DNA from: Patescibacteria group bacterium
GTDB lineage: Bacteria; Patescibacteriota; WWE3; UBA101185; UBA10185
Direction of reading: 5' to 3'
Assembly: GCA_022710505.1 (NCBI GenBank)
Contig: JAKLGS010000024.1
Span: 1 to 10,004 of the forward strand
DNA length: 10,004 bases
The notes beneath the pieces were generated by a model. The model was not told where the DNA came from and searched no databases. It saw nothing but the letters and a program-made list of their open reading frames with translations. Positions 1-6,322 of the stretch are shown here, piece after piece. The number at the start of each line of letters is the position of its first letter. Position 1 is the first letter of the stretch. The translations under genes and the position numbers were made by a program.

Positions 1-355
1 ATTCTTTAGCAATTTCTACCGCCTCGTCTATGGCAACTTTAACGGGTGTTTTTTTACCGAATAATACCTCAAATATTGCTATTCTCAATATAACTAAATC
101 AATTTTGGCTATTTTGTCAATAGGCCAATCCGGAGCGCACTCTTCGATGATTTTATCTATTTCATCAGCGTGTTCTTTAACTCCGTTTACAATAAATTTT
201 GTAAGCTCGTCGTCATAGGATATTCCCTCTTCTTCAAGCACTTCAGCTGATGTCTCTACACTTTTATCGATATCAAGTTCAGAAAAAGACCATGAAAATA
301 TGGATGATAAAGCTAATTTTCTGGATGTGTGTCTTGGGTCTGTATCGGATATCAT
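1..355 (-). CDS. nusB: Transcription antitermination factor NusB, N-terminal part (cut by window edge)
   Basis: NusB is a small all-helical RNA-binding protein. With NusE (S10) it binds boxA RNA and helps RNA polymerase read through rRNA operons. The frame opens with MISDTDPRHTSRKLALSSIF, matching the family's basic N-terminal helix, which binds RNA. The family hallmark follows at residues about 75-118: a PDWPIDKIAKIDLVILRIA segment, then an F-E-[VL]-L stretch and K-x-x-P-x-K-V-A-I-D-E-A-V-E-I-A-K. Only 118 codons are present; the remainder (probably 15-30 residues) lies off the left edge. The ATG follows the rpmF stop with no intervening base, so translation is probably coupled to rpmF and no separate SD is expected. 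The acidic stretch at residues 38-51 lengthens the loop between the two halves compared with E. coli NusB. Identification is firm. Confidence 0.9.
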   Translation of the reverse strand, partial: MISDTDPRHTSRKLALSSIFSWSFSELDIDKSVETSAEVLEEEGISYDDELTKFIVNGVKEHADEIDKIIEECAPDWPIDKIAKIDLVILRIAIFEVLFGKKTPVKVAIDEAVEIAKE

Positions 356-502
356 TTATATTTCAACGGATTCCTCTACGTGAGGTCTCTTGTAGCCTTT
401 TTTGTTTTTAGTCTGGACTACCTGAATTTCTTTTGCTTTATAATGTATATTTCTTTTTCTTCTTGTTCTACCTTTTGAGGTTCTTCTTTTTGGTACTGCC
501 AT
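356..502 (-). CDS. rpmF: 50S ribosomal protein L32 (bL32)
   Basis: This 48-residue protein of the large ribosomal subunit is too short for most gene callers. It begins MAVPKRRTSKGRTRRKRN, the nearly invariant L32 N-terminus, followed by IHYKAKEIQVVQ. Basic residues dominate the first 20 positions, as expected for rRNA contact. The C-terminal half has no cysteine, so this is the zinc-free form; many bacteria have a four-cysteine zinc ribbon here. An SD-like AAGGA (512-516) lies 9 nt before the ATG. The stop TAA touches the nusB ATG, so rpmF and nusB form one unit running off the left edge. rpmF next to nusB links ribosome assembly with rRNA antitermination. Identification is firm. Confidence 0.93.
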   Translation of the reverse strand: MAVPKRRTSKGRTRRKRNIHYKAKEIQVVQTKNKKGYKRPHVEESVEI

Positions 503-560
503 TTTATATTTTCCTTAGTTTTAAAATTGCTTTTAAATATTTACTTTTCTAAAACAATTT

Positions 561-569
561 ATGATAGCA
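561..569 (-). promoter_or_regulatory. Probable extended -10 promoter of rpmF-nusB
   Basis: Read on the minus strand this is TGC followed by TATCAT, an extended -10 element. No good -35 lies 17-18 nt upstream. Transcription would start near 554, giving a leader of about 50 nt that includes the AAGGA site. This is a pattern match only; A/T-rich sequence gives many such hits. Confidence 0.4.
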
Positions 570-625
570 ATTTTAACAGTTAATTGCTCGGGGTGAAATA
601 TACATTGGGATTGGAAGCGTGTCAA

Positions 626-681
626 ATAAAAAAATACTCTGTCGGTTATGAATTTTATAGAAAAATCCACTTCCGACAGAG
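626..681 (-). terminator. Rho-independent terminator of the 157-aa orphan gene
   Basis: On the minus strand, CTCTGTCGG (681-673) pairs perfectly over 9 bp with CCGACAGAG (645-637). It is followed at once by a T-rich run (TATTTTTTTATTT). The loop is long, about 27 nt. It starts 7 nt after the gene's TAG, so it ends this monocistronic unit and insulates rpmF-nusB from it. Confidence 0.8.
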
Positions 682-688
682 AGTTTGA

Positions 689-1162
689 CTACCTTCTTCT
701 GTAAGCCGTAGCCATTGCTATCTCTATGGCTTCTTCTGCCCCTCGAATTTCTGCCCTTGTACTACCACCGAACAGTGTTCTTTCATCAGGTCTGACTATT
801 TGGCTAGTGGCCAACTGCATTGCCCATGACAACAAATTTTGCCCTGAGGAGGTTTTCCAAAGGTGTATCAGGTTGTAAGGATGACCTTCAAACAACTCAT
901 ACGGGTCATCGCAAATTCGGTGAGCATTCAAAAGATCCATGCTTACCTCATAAGTATGCCTATTTGCATACTTTTCAAAATCAATCACCACTTGCACTGT
1001 AGTCGAAGGCACATTTACATCGGAATGAGGATCCACCCGAAATTTTTGTTCAGGATCAAAGTTCGGATTATTGAAAACCTCCGAAAGTACCCGACGACCC
1101 TGCTCCTGTCTTACCTTCAGTCTGGGCCTCTTACCTCTTAAAAAATCTACATTGAATGTCAT
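689..1162 (-). CDS. Orphan protein of unknown function, 157 aa
   Basis: I do not recognise this protein. It is soluble, with no signal peptide or membrane segment. The N-terminus is strongly basic (RGKRPRLKVRQEQGRR at about residues 9-24). The middle is mixed, with a VQVVIDFEKY strand-like segment near 56-65. The C-terminal part, about 108-157, looks helical and Ala/Glu-rich and ends in YRRR. There is one cysteine (C84). A purine-rich SD (GAGAGAGAC, 1163-1171) sits next to the ATG, which supports this start. The gene has its own promoter and terminator. Base composition stands out: 721-780 is 30/60 GC, while sample lines of recG count 17-23/60. Horizontal transfer or strong codon selection could explain this. 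The full-length open frame, SD and terminator make it a real gene. Confidence 0.8.
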   Translation of the reverse strand: MTFNVDFLRGKRPRLKVRQEQGRRVLSEVFNNPNFDPEQKFRVDPHSDVNVPSTTVQVVIDFEKYANRHTYEVSMDLLNAHRICDDPYELFEGHPYNLIHLWKTSSGQNLLSWAMQLATSQIVRPDERTLFGGSTRAEIRGAEEAIEIAMATAYRRR

Positions 1163-1209
1163 GTCTCTCTCTTTCTACTTTTTTTATTTCCCTGTTTTTG
1201 GGATGCTAA

Positions 1210-1238
1210 TTTATACCATAAATACCGCAAAAGCGCAA
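1210..1238 (-). promoter_or_regulatory. Sigma-70-type promoter of the 157-aa gene
   Basis: On the minus strand, TTGCGC (-35, 1238-1233) is separated by exactly 17 nt from TATAAA (-10, 1215-1210), and TGG directly precedes the -10 (extended -10). Start of transcription is expected near 1203, giving a leader of about 40 nt with the SD at its end. No terminator is visible between rsmD and this promoter, so some read-through from recG-rsmD is possible. Confidence 0.65.
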
Positions 1239-1283
1239 TATACTATGAGTTAGTGTGACAAAGGGATTGCAATGTTCTGTATT

Positions 1284-1886
1284 TTAAGATGATAGGATGG
1301 TGAAAAAGCTTTTTCCGAACTTCCTCTCCTCCATTATGTTTAAGCCGGTTCCATCAATTAATGCATTCAAATCAAGGTTTTCACCGTGGAAGAAAATGAT
1401 AAATCCCGTTTTGTTAAGAATATTTTCTAAATTAGAAACCAAAAATTTATGGTTAGTGTCCTCGTAAAAAGGATCTAAAAATATAATGTCATAGGTTTTT
1501 TCTGTGTTTACAACATATTTAGCTGCTTCTTTTCTGATGACTTCTGATTTTTCAATAAAACCGCAGTTTACAACGTTTTCTCTAATAGCTTCACAGCTAA
1601 AATAATTGCTATCAACAAAATCACACCACTCCGCTCCTCGGCTTAAGGCCTCTAAACCCATGTTTCCACTTCCGGAAAAAAGGTCTAAACACATAGCTCC
1701 TAAAATCTTTTCTCCAAGAATTGAGAAAACCGAAGATTTCGCGATTTCTTGAACCGCTCTAAAACCCTCAATGTTCGGGACCTTTAGCCTTTTGTTTTTA
1801 GCGCTTCCAGTAGTAATCCTTAATTCAGGTATTTTTCCGTTATCAGTGTTTAATTGTTTTTTTGCTTTTTTCATTCTTGATTTCAT
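1284..1886 (-). CDS. rsmD: 16S rRNA (guanine-N2)-methyltransferase, RsmD family, divergent
   Basis: RsmD transfers a methyl group from S-adenosylmethionine to N2 of G966 in 16S rRNA during 30S assembly. The 200-aa length fits the family. A basic tail (1-18) precedes the core beginning ELRITTGSAKNKRLKVP. Motif I, LDLFSGSGNMGLEALSRGA (67-85), is the SAM-binding loop and closely matches RsmD. Two motifs differ from the textbook form. The substrate-side RPTxxxxRExxF is RAVQEIAKSSVF at 43-54, and the catalytic DPP[YF] is DPFY at 138-141. The fold assignment is secure, but target specificity is inferred. The ATG lies 2 nt after the recG stop with no clear SD, so it is probably translated by coupling. 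A second ATG (codon 5) is an alternative start. No terminator is visible downstream. Confidence 0.85.
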   Translation of the reverse strand: MKSRMKKAKKQLNTDNGKIPELRITTGSAKNKRLKVPNIEGFRAVQEIAKSSVFSILGEKILGAMCLDLFSGSGNMGLEALSRGAEWCDFVDSNYFSCEAIRENVVNCGFIEKSEVIRKEAAKYVVNTEKTYDIIFLDPFYEDTNHKFLVSNLENILNKTGFIIFFHGENLDLNALIDGTGLNIMEERKFGKSFFTILSS

Positions 1887-1888
1887 AA

Positions 1889-3928
1889 TTAGTTTGAATT
1901 TATATACTCGCCCTTTCTCTGTGTCAATTTAATTTGAAGCTCGGGATATTTATCTAGCTTTGGAAAATACTTCTGAGCTTCAACTTTTGCATCTTCCAAC
2001 ATTTGCAAATCATTTATATCGGCAACTTTTAATTTTGTAAATCCGTGTTGAAGAGAACCGAAAATGTCTCCCTGTCCTCTCATTTTTAAATCTATTTCTG
2101 CAAGCTCAATACCGCTGTTTAATTCTTCCAAATATTTTAATCTTTTATATGAATTTCTTGAATTATCGCTCATAAAAGCAAAACAAAAACCTTCTTTTTC
2201 TGCTCTTCCGACTCTTCCCCTAAGTTGATGAAGACTTGCTAATCCATATCTTTCAGCGCTTTCTATTACAATAATTGCTGCATCGGGAACATCAATCCCT
2301 ACTTCAATTACAGGTGTGGAAACTAAAATTTCAATTTCCCCGTTTCTGAATTTTTCTATTGTTTCTTCTTTTTCTTTTGATTTCATTCTTCCGTGTAAAA
2401 GTCCGACTTTTTTATTTTTAAAAACCCCTTTGCTTAAGATTTCAAATTCTTCTTGTGCAGCCTTCACATTTTCTAAACTTAAACTTTCTGAAACATCTAT
2501 CAAAGGGCATACAATAAAAGTTGGTTCATTTTTCTCTTTAATCCACTGATATGCTTTCTCTCTTTCTTTCTCGGGAATTACCTTGGTGCTAACGTTTCTT
2601 TTTTCAAAAGGAAAGTCTTTTAAAACTGATATTGAAAGATCTCCGTACAATGTTAAAGCTAAAGTTCTTGGAATTGGAGTTGCCGTCATGGTAAGTAGAT
2701 GCGGGGTAGTTTCTTCTTTTGAAATTTCTACTATTTTACCTCTCTGCTCTACTCCGAATCTGTGTTGCTCGTCAATTATAATTAACCCGATGTTTTTATA
2801 ATTGTTTTCCGTAAAGAGAAGTGCGTGGGTGCCAATTAAAATATCCCAATCTTTGTCTTTCACCTTCTCTTTTTTAGCTCCTGTTTCAAGGTCGATTTTT
2901 ATGTAAGTGTCTTTAAGGATTTTTTCAAAAGTTTCTTTGTGCTGTCTTGCTAGAATCTCAGTAGGAGCCATATATAAAACGCGTGTTCCGTTTAAATGCG
3001 CTATATAAGAAGCTAAAATTGCTACAATAGTTTTTCCTGTTCCCACGTCTCCCTCTAAAAGTCTATTCATCGGAATTGGTTTTTCTAAGTCGGTGATTAT
3101 TTCCTCTAGTGCTTCTAATTGGGATGTCGTTAATCTAAATGGAAGTGACTCTATTAATTGGTCCAACTCTTTTTTAAATGGTTTGAAGATTTTTGAGTTT
3201 ACCTTTTTTGACCACTCACTTTTTCTTTTTTCTACATTCAAAAGTTCAATAAAAAGTTCTTCAAAAGCAAATCTTTTTAGGCTTCCTTTTGAGTCCTCCT
3301 CTACTTCTGGGAAGTGTACTGTATTCAAAGCCTTGTTTATCTCTGTAAAATTTTTTTCTTTTAAAATTTCTTTAGGTAAAAATTCTTTTAAATCCGTTTG
3401 GGAATATAGTAAAAATTTTATTTTAGATCTTAGCCATTTTGAGGACACACCGTAAGTTTCGGGATATATTGGAACTAACCTTCCGGTGTGAATTGTGTCA
3501 GCTTTTTCACTAGAAAAAACATCGGAGGTGGGCTCCATCTCGGGGCTAATAAAACAGATTTTCCTATCAAAAGTTCCGACTTTTCCACTGATATTGTATG
3601 TTTTACCTATTTCCAGTGAGTTTTTAATGTAGTGCTGATTAAACCAAATGATATCAAGCTCTCCTGTGTGATCTAAAACTTTTGCCTTGGTTATTCTTTT
3701 TCTATTTTTTGTGAAAATATTTTGAACGGAGCCAAGTATTGCTTTTACTGTGACAACGTCCCCATCATGTAATTCGCTTATTAGTTTTGTTTTTGTAAAA
3801 TCCTGATATCTGAATGGAAAATGGTAAAGAAGATCTTCAACTGTAAATATCCCTAATTTTTCAAGTGTAGCCTGGTATTTTGGGCCTATTTTTGGTACAA
3901 CGGATATTGGCGAATTTACTTCAAACAT
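1889..3928 (-). CDS. recG: ATP-dependent DNA helicase RecG
   Basis: RecG is a superfamily 2 helicase that regresses stalled replication forks and remodels branched DNA. The 679-aa length is normal. An OB-fold wedge domain (about 50-135) with a preceding helical region (SPISVVPKIGPKY at the N-terminus) binds the junction. The helicase core follows: Walker A GDVGTGKT (293-300), DEQH box (386-389), TATP (415-418), the EVGIDVP segment (542-548) and QLRGRVGR (568-575). The wedge-coupling motif near 617-630 (MRGQGDIFGSLQHG) corresponds to the usual RGPGEFLGTRQSG and shows the typical RecG C-terminus. The usual STTVIEVG reads STPVIEVG, a small change. The ATG at 3928 has no SD but an extended -10 only 6 nt upstream, suggesting a leaderless mRNA. 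It is co-transcribed with rsmD. Confidence 0.97.
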   Translation of the reverse strand: MFEVNSPISVVPKIGPKYQATLEKLGIFTVEDLLYHFPFRYQDFTKTKLISELHDGDVVTVKAILGSVQNIFTKNRKRITKAKVLDHTGELDIIWFNQHYIKNSLEIGKTYNISGKVGTFDRKICFISPEMEPTSDVFSSEKADTIHTGRLVPIYPETYGVSSKWLRSKIKFLLYSQTDLKEFLPKEILKEKNFTEINKALNTVHFPEVEEDSKGSLKRFAFEELFIELLNVEKRKSEWSKKVNSKIFKPFKKELDQLIESLPFRLTTSQLEALEEIITDLEKPIPMNRLLEGDVGTGKTIVAILASYIAHLNGTRVLYMAPTEILARQHKETFEKILKDTYIKIDLETGAKKEKVKDKDWDILIGTHALLFTENNYKNIGLIIIDEQHRFGVEQRGKIVEISKEETTPHLLTMTATPIPRTLALTLYGDLSISVLKDFPFEKRNVSTKVIPEKEREKAYQWIKEKNEPTFIVCPLIDVSESLSLENVKAAQEEFEILSKGVFKNKKVGLLHGRMKSKEKEETIEKFRNGEIEILVSTPVIEVGIDVPDAAIIVIESAERYGLASLHQLRGRVGRAEKEGFCFAFMSDNSRNSYKRLKYLEELNSGIELAEIDLKMRGQGDIFGSLQHGFTKLKVADINDLQMLEDAKVEAQKYFPKLDKYPELQIKLTQRKGEYINSN

Positions 3929-3934
3929 GCTATT

Positions 3935-3943
3935 ATTCTACCA
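3935..3943 (-). promoter_or_regulatory. Extended -10 promoter of recG (leaderless architecture)
   Basis: On the minus strand this reads TGG TAGAAT, then 6 nt, then the recG ATG. Transcription starts about 6-7 nt after a -10 element, so the mRNA should begin at or beside the start codon. The -35 region (AATACT at 17 nt) is poor, which extended -10 promoters tolerate. Confidence 0.6.
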
Positions 3944-3946
3944 ATT

Positions 3947-3976
3947 TTCACCTAAAAAGTATTAGCACTTTAAAAT
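3947..3976 (+). promoter_or_regulatory. Likely promoter of the three-gene orphan cassette
   Basis: TTCACC (3947-3952) is 18 nt from TAAAAT (3971-3976), a moderate sigma-70 match. Start of transcription near 3983 would leave a short leader carrying the SD AGGAG at 3987-3991. It is divergent from the recG promoter; both sit inside the 68-bp gap. Confidence 0.45.
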
Positions 3977-3996
3977 ATTAAAAAACAGGAGTGATA

Positions 3997-4209
3997 ATGA
4001 GTAGAAAAAAGCACGGAGATAGAGAGAAAACGATTGAGTTTGTAGGAACAAGAAATCATGCGAATGCTTTCTTTTTTGAACAGATGGCTTTAGCTTCGGG
4101 TGACGATTTGAATTCCAGAAAGTACTTCAAATCCTTAGCTGATTTTTTCCGAAATAATTTAAAAGATTCGGGTAGAAGATTTCGAGCAACAATCTCAAAA
4201 GTTAACTAA
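3997..4209 (+). CDS. Small basic protein of unknown function, 70 aa
   Basis: This is the first gene of a three-gene cassette and I do not recognise it. A GTG at 3991 would extend the frame by two codons, but it overlaps the SD itself. ATG 3997, 5 nt after AGGAG, is the sensible start. The protein is basic and probably helical. It begins MSRKKHGDREKT and has an aromatic patch AFFFEQMA (24-31), a second patch YFKSLADFF (43-51) and a basic tail with DSGRRFRATISK (57-68). It has no cysteine and no membrane segment. Charge and size would suit a nucleic-acid- or protein-binding partner, but that is only a guess. The gene is supported by its SD, its spacing to the next gene (22 nt) and the shared terminator. 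Confidence 0.75.
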   Translation: MSRKKHGDREKTIEFVGTRNHANAFFFEQMALASGDDLNSRKYFKSLADFFRNNLKDSGRRFRATISKVN

Positions 4210-4231
4210 TCAAATAACAACAAGGAGAGAA

Positions 4232-4489
4232 ATGGAAAATTGTACGGTTATTTGCGGTTTTGATTCCGAAGATTCTGCCCAAGATGCTATCAGTTTATGT
4301 AACAAACATATCAACGATTGTTGGATAGAAGATGGGGATTATGAAATCAAAAAAGTGGTAACCAATGTTGGTACCCTCTATGTACCGAATATCTTTGATG
4401 TACGACAGCGGGTACCCTTTTGGCATTTTGCCTACCACAATGATTTTGTTCAAGACCTTATCAAGGAAGGAAGGGAAGTATGTCACTGA
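4232..4489 (+). CDS. Small cysteine-rich protein of unknown function, 85 aa
   Basis: Not recognised. A near-consensus SD AAGGAGAG (4222-4229) sits just before the ATG. The protein is acidic in its first half and carries five cysteines (C4, C8, C23, C30, C84) plus histidines at 26, 65, 69 and 85. C4-x3-C8 and C23-x6-C30 could bind a metal, but no known zinc-finger pattern fits. It looks like a compact alpha/beta fold: strand TVICGF, an acidic turn, helix (about 14-28), strand (37-50), then FWHFAYHNDFVQDLIKEG (63-80). No signal peptide is seen, so the cysteines are more likely ligands or buried than disulfides. The 3' end overlaps the next gene by 10 nt, so the two are probably translated together. 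Confidence 0.77.
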   Translation: MENCTVICGFDSEDSAQDAISLCNKHINDCWIEDGDYEIKKVVTNVGTLYVPNIFDVRQRVPFWHFAYHNDFVQDLIKEGREVCH

Positions 4490-4767
4490 AATCAAAAGTT
4501 AGACCTCCTTTTTCTTTTGACACTTGGGGGTTACTTTGTAGAGCGGTTTTTAAATTCAATGATTATCAGGAACAGATAGGTGGGGAGATTATTTACATCA
4601 TCCCATATCTGAAAGTTGGAAAAAAGTATAAATGGCATTCTCCTTTCTGGGTTCTAAGGGATTTCGATAACAAGAATTTGGAGAAGCAGTGGGAGAATTT
4701 TATTTCTAATCCGGATAATAGGGTTCTCTTTACTAAGGAACAGTTATACGGAGAAGAATATTTGTGA
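4480..4767 (+). CDS. Small aromatic-rich protein of unknown function, 95 aa
   Basis: This is the third cassette gene and I do not recognise it. The ATG at 4480 lies in the end of the preceding gene, with AAGGAAGG and AAGGG (4463-4475) just upstream as SD. It is rich in Trp, Tyr and Phe: W16, W52, W57, W71, and segments such as GGEIIYIIPYLKVG (34-47) and HSPFWVLRDFD (53-63). It looks globular with alternating strands. The isoleucine-rich stretch is too short and too polar at its edges to be a membrane segment. The end is acidic (GEEYL). A hairpin terminator begins 12 nt after the TGA, closing the unit. Tight coupling to the 85-aa gene suggests that the two products act together. Confidence 0.77.
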   Translation: MSLKSKVRPPFSFDTWGLLCRAVFKFNDYQEQIGGEIIYIIPYLKVGKKYKWHSPFWVLRDFDNKNLEKQWENFISNPDNRVLFTKEQLYGEEYL

Positions 4768-4779
4768 GTTCTATACCAG

Positions 4780-4817
4780 ACCGAGTTGCAAATAAAAAAT
4801 GTAGCTCGGTTTTTTTG
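4780..4817 (+). terminator. Rho-independent terminator of the orphan cassette
   Basis: ACCGAGTTGC (4780-4789) pairs over 10 bp, with two G-T wobbles, with GTAGCTCGGT (4801-4810). The loop is A-rich (11 nt) and a run of T follows. On the opposite strand no T-run follows the stem, so it probably does not serve the convergent tyrS unit. Confidence 0.85.
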
Positions 4818-4857
4818 TTGCAAAAATTAGGAAATACTAAAAACTAATTCTAAGTTC

Positions 4858-5013
4858 TTATATCAATAAATAAGGCAGTATTGATCCCAAGACTAATGAT
4901 AGCGTAGCCACGACAAGAACAATTTTTACTATGTTTTCTTTTTTAAAAAATTTCTTTATTCTCTTTTTCAAAGGTTTTCTATTTTCTTTTTCTATGTTTT
5001 TATTTTTACTCAT
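4858..5013 (-). CDS. Small single-span membrane protein linked to tyrS, 51 aa
   Basis: The ATG at 5013 overlaps the last 8 nt of tyrS (ATGAGTAA), giving direct translational coupling. An upstream ATG at 5043 would add 10 residues read inside tyrS and is less likely. The protein begins MSKNKNIEKENRKPLKKR, a strongly basic N-terminal half (residues 1-31). A single hydrophobic segment follows at about 34-51 (IVKIVLVVATLSLVLGSI and onward, ending PYLLI). By the positive-inside rule, the tail should be cytoplasmic with the C-terminus in or across the membrane. Function is unknown. Overlap with tyrS suggests constant co-expression, not necessarily a shared function. The reading frame is short, but composition and coupling support it. 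Confidence 0.7.
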   Translation of the reverse strand: MSKNKNIEKENRKPLKKRIKKFFKKENIVKIVLVVATLSLVLGSILPYLLI

Positions 5014-6217
5014 TTGTAACCTCGTAAAACTTTCTTTTTCCAAACTTAACTATTGTTCCAGGTTTGAAATCTATAATCAAGAAAGGATCCGTAATTTTAT
5101 TTCCGTCTACGTCTACCCCACCCTGTTCAATTACTCTTCTAATGGAGCTTAAAGAATTTTCTTCGTTATCAACTTGTTTTAAAAATTCAATCAACTGAAG
5201 CATTCCTTTTACACTTGTTTTTGTAGTTGCTTCGGTTACATTTTTATTTTGTACTGTGTCCTCAAAGAATTTTTGTGCTCTTTCAGCTTCTTTTTGACCT
5301 TTTATCATTTTGGTAATTTCATATGCCATGATTTTTTTGTAAGGCATTGGGTTGTCTTCGACTTTCATTTTTTCTTGAATTTCCCATATTTCTTGTAAAG
5401 GCATATCTGTTAAAAGACGTAGACCTTTAAGAATTAGTTCATCAGGGTACGACATGGCTTTTCCAAAAATATCTTCGGGCGTGTCTCCTAGATTAATTCC
5501 ATTTCCTTTTGTTTTGCTCATTGTTACTGTATCTGGAGCCTCCATTAACTCGTGTCCTCTTACAAACTTTTCTTTGTTTTTTAATACGCGCATAAGACTT
5601 CTTCCCATCAACATATTAAATATCTGGTCGTTTCCTCCAATTTCAAGATCTACCTCCATAGCTACAGAGTCGTAGCCTTGCATTAAAGGATAGATAAATT
5701 CTTGCAAACCAATTGGGTTTAATTCTTTAATTTTTCTTTGGAAAAGGTCTCTTTCAAGCATTTGTTGAACTGTGGTTTTTGACATTAAATTTATTAAATC
5801 TTGAAGATTAAGTTTTGAAAGCCACTCTGAGTTTCTTAAAAATTTAGCAGGGTTATCTCCTTCAAAATCAATAAGCTGGGAAGCTTGTTGTTTCCATCCT
5901 TTCATATTTTTATTAATCTCTTCTTCGGTCATTATTTTACGATTTTTACCATCACTTGGATCTCCTGCTATTGCGGTAAAATCACCAACAAGAACAATTA
6001 CCTCATGACCAAGTTTCTGAAGGATTCTTAAAGCTCTTATTCCCATAGCGTGTCCGATGTGAAGATACGGACCAGTTGGATCAAAACCTTGATAAGCTCT
6101 TAATCTTTCACCTGACATCAATTTTTCTTTTAAAGCTTCGGGTGATGGAACAACAGTTTCAACACCCCTAGTTAAAAATTCTTCAATAAGTTTTTCGTCT
6201 TTTAAAACTTTTGGCAT
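5006..6217 (-). CDS. tyrS: Tyrosyl-tRNA synthetase
   Basis: TyrRS is a cytosolic class I enzyme that charges tRNA-Tyr with tyrosine using ATP. Counting from the ATG at 6217 (403 aa), the HIGH motif is HIGH at 53-56 in PTGPYLHIGHA, and the KMSKS loop is MSKTKGN at 233-239. The tyrosine-pocket segment QGYDSVAMEVDLEIGGNDQ spans 180-198. A C-terminal S4 RNA-binding domain covers about 355-402 (SSIRRVIEQGGVDVDG and on). Length and motifs are normal. The frame also has an ATG at 6235, but those six extra codons coincide with the -10 element TGATATACT. The ATG at 6217, 8 nt after that element, is therefore the better start. The 51-aa membrane protein overlaps its stop. Confidence 0.96.
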   Translation of the reverse strand: MPKVLKDEKLIEEFLTRGVETVVPSPEALKEKLMSGERLRAYQGFDPTGPYLHIGHAMGIRALRILQKLGHEVIVLVGDFTAIAGDPSDGKNRKIMTEEEINKNMKGWKQQASQLIDFEGDNPAKFLRNSEWLSKLNLQDLINLMSKTTVQQMLERDLFQRKIKELNPIGLQEFIYPLMQGYDSVAMEVDLEIGGNDQIFNMLMGRSLMRVLKNKEKFVRGHELMEAPDTVTMSKTKGNGINLGDTPEDIFGKAMSYPDELILKGLRLLTDMPLQEIWEIQEKMKVEDNPMPYKKIMAYEITKMIKGQKEAERAQKFFEDTVQNKNVTEATTKTSVKGMLQLIEFLKQVDNEENSLSSIRRVIEQGGVDVDGNKITDPFLIIDFKPGTIVKFGKRKFYEVTNE

Positions 6218-6225
6218 ATGGTGAA

Positions 6226-6234
6226 AGTATATCA
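6226..6234 (-). promoter_or_regulatory. Extended -10 promoter of tyrS, deciding its start codon
   Basis: On the minus strand this reads TGA TATACT, followed by 8 nt and the ATG at 6217. No SD precedes that ATG. The transcript should start within a few bases of 6217, so the upstream in-frame ATG (6235) would not be in the mRNA. The -35 region is weak. Confidence 0.6.
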
Positions 6235-6265
6235 TAAGGGATAAGTCGGGGATTTTGTTTGAGGT

Positions 6266-6303
6266 ATGGAAAAGCCCCCTGTTTAAAAATTTTGGGGGCT
6301 TTT
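6266..6303 (-). terminator. Rho-independent terminator of the 89-aa gene
   Basis: AAAAGCCCCC (6270-6279) pairs perfectly over 10 bp with GGGGGCTTTT (6294-6303); the loop is 14 nt. On the minus strand GGGGGCTTTT ends the hairpin, 20 nt after the 89-aa gene's stop. On the plus strand the hairpin ends in CTTTTG, so weak bidirectional action is possible, though no plus-strand gene needs it. It separates this unit from the tyrS promoter. Confidence 0.82.
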
Positions 6304-6322
6304 GTATTAAAGCATTGTTTCT

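Noticed and set aside
30..218. Plus-strand open frame in the left end
   Set aside because: It is antisense to nusB, whose family pattern is clear.
863..1141. Plus-strand open frame opposite the 157-aa gene
   Set aside because: No SD or promoter; antisense to a gene with complete expression signals. Likely a by-product of the GC-richer sequence.
2316..3455. Plus-strand open frames opposite recG
   Set aside because: They are mirror frames of a conserved helicase and have no SD.
3991..3996. GTG as start of the 70-aa gene
   Set aside because: The GTG overlaps the SD AGGAG itself; the ATG at 3997 has proper 5-nt spacing.
3947..4817. Toxin-antitoxin identity for the small cassette
   Set aside because: Three genes and no recognisable toxin or antitoxin motif; kept only as one possibility among several.
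4780..4817. Use of the cassette terminator by the convergent tyrS unit
   Set aside because: On the minus strand the stem is followed by CTGGTATAG, not a T-run.
4295..4823. Minus-strand open frames opposite the small cassette (4295-4495 and 4593-4823)
   Set aside because: No SD, and one passes through the cassette terminator; the plus-strand frames have strong SDs and ordered overlaps.
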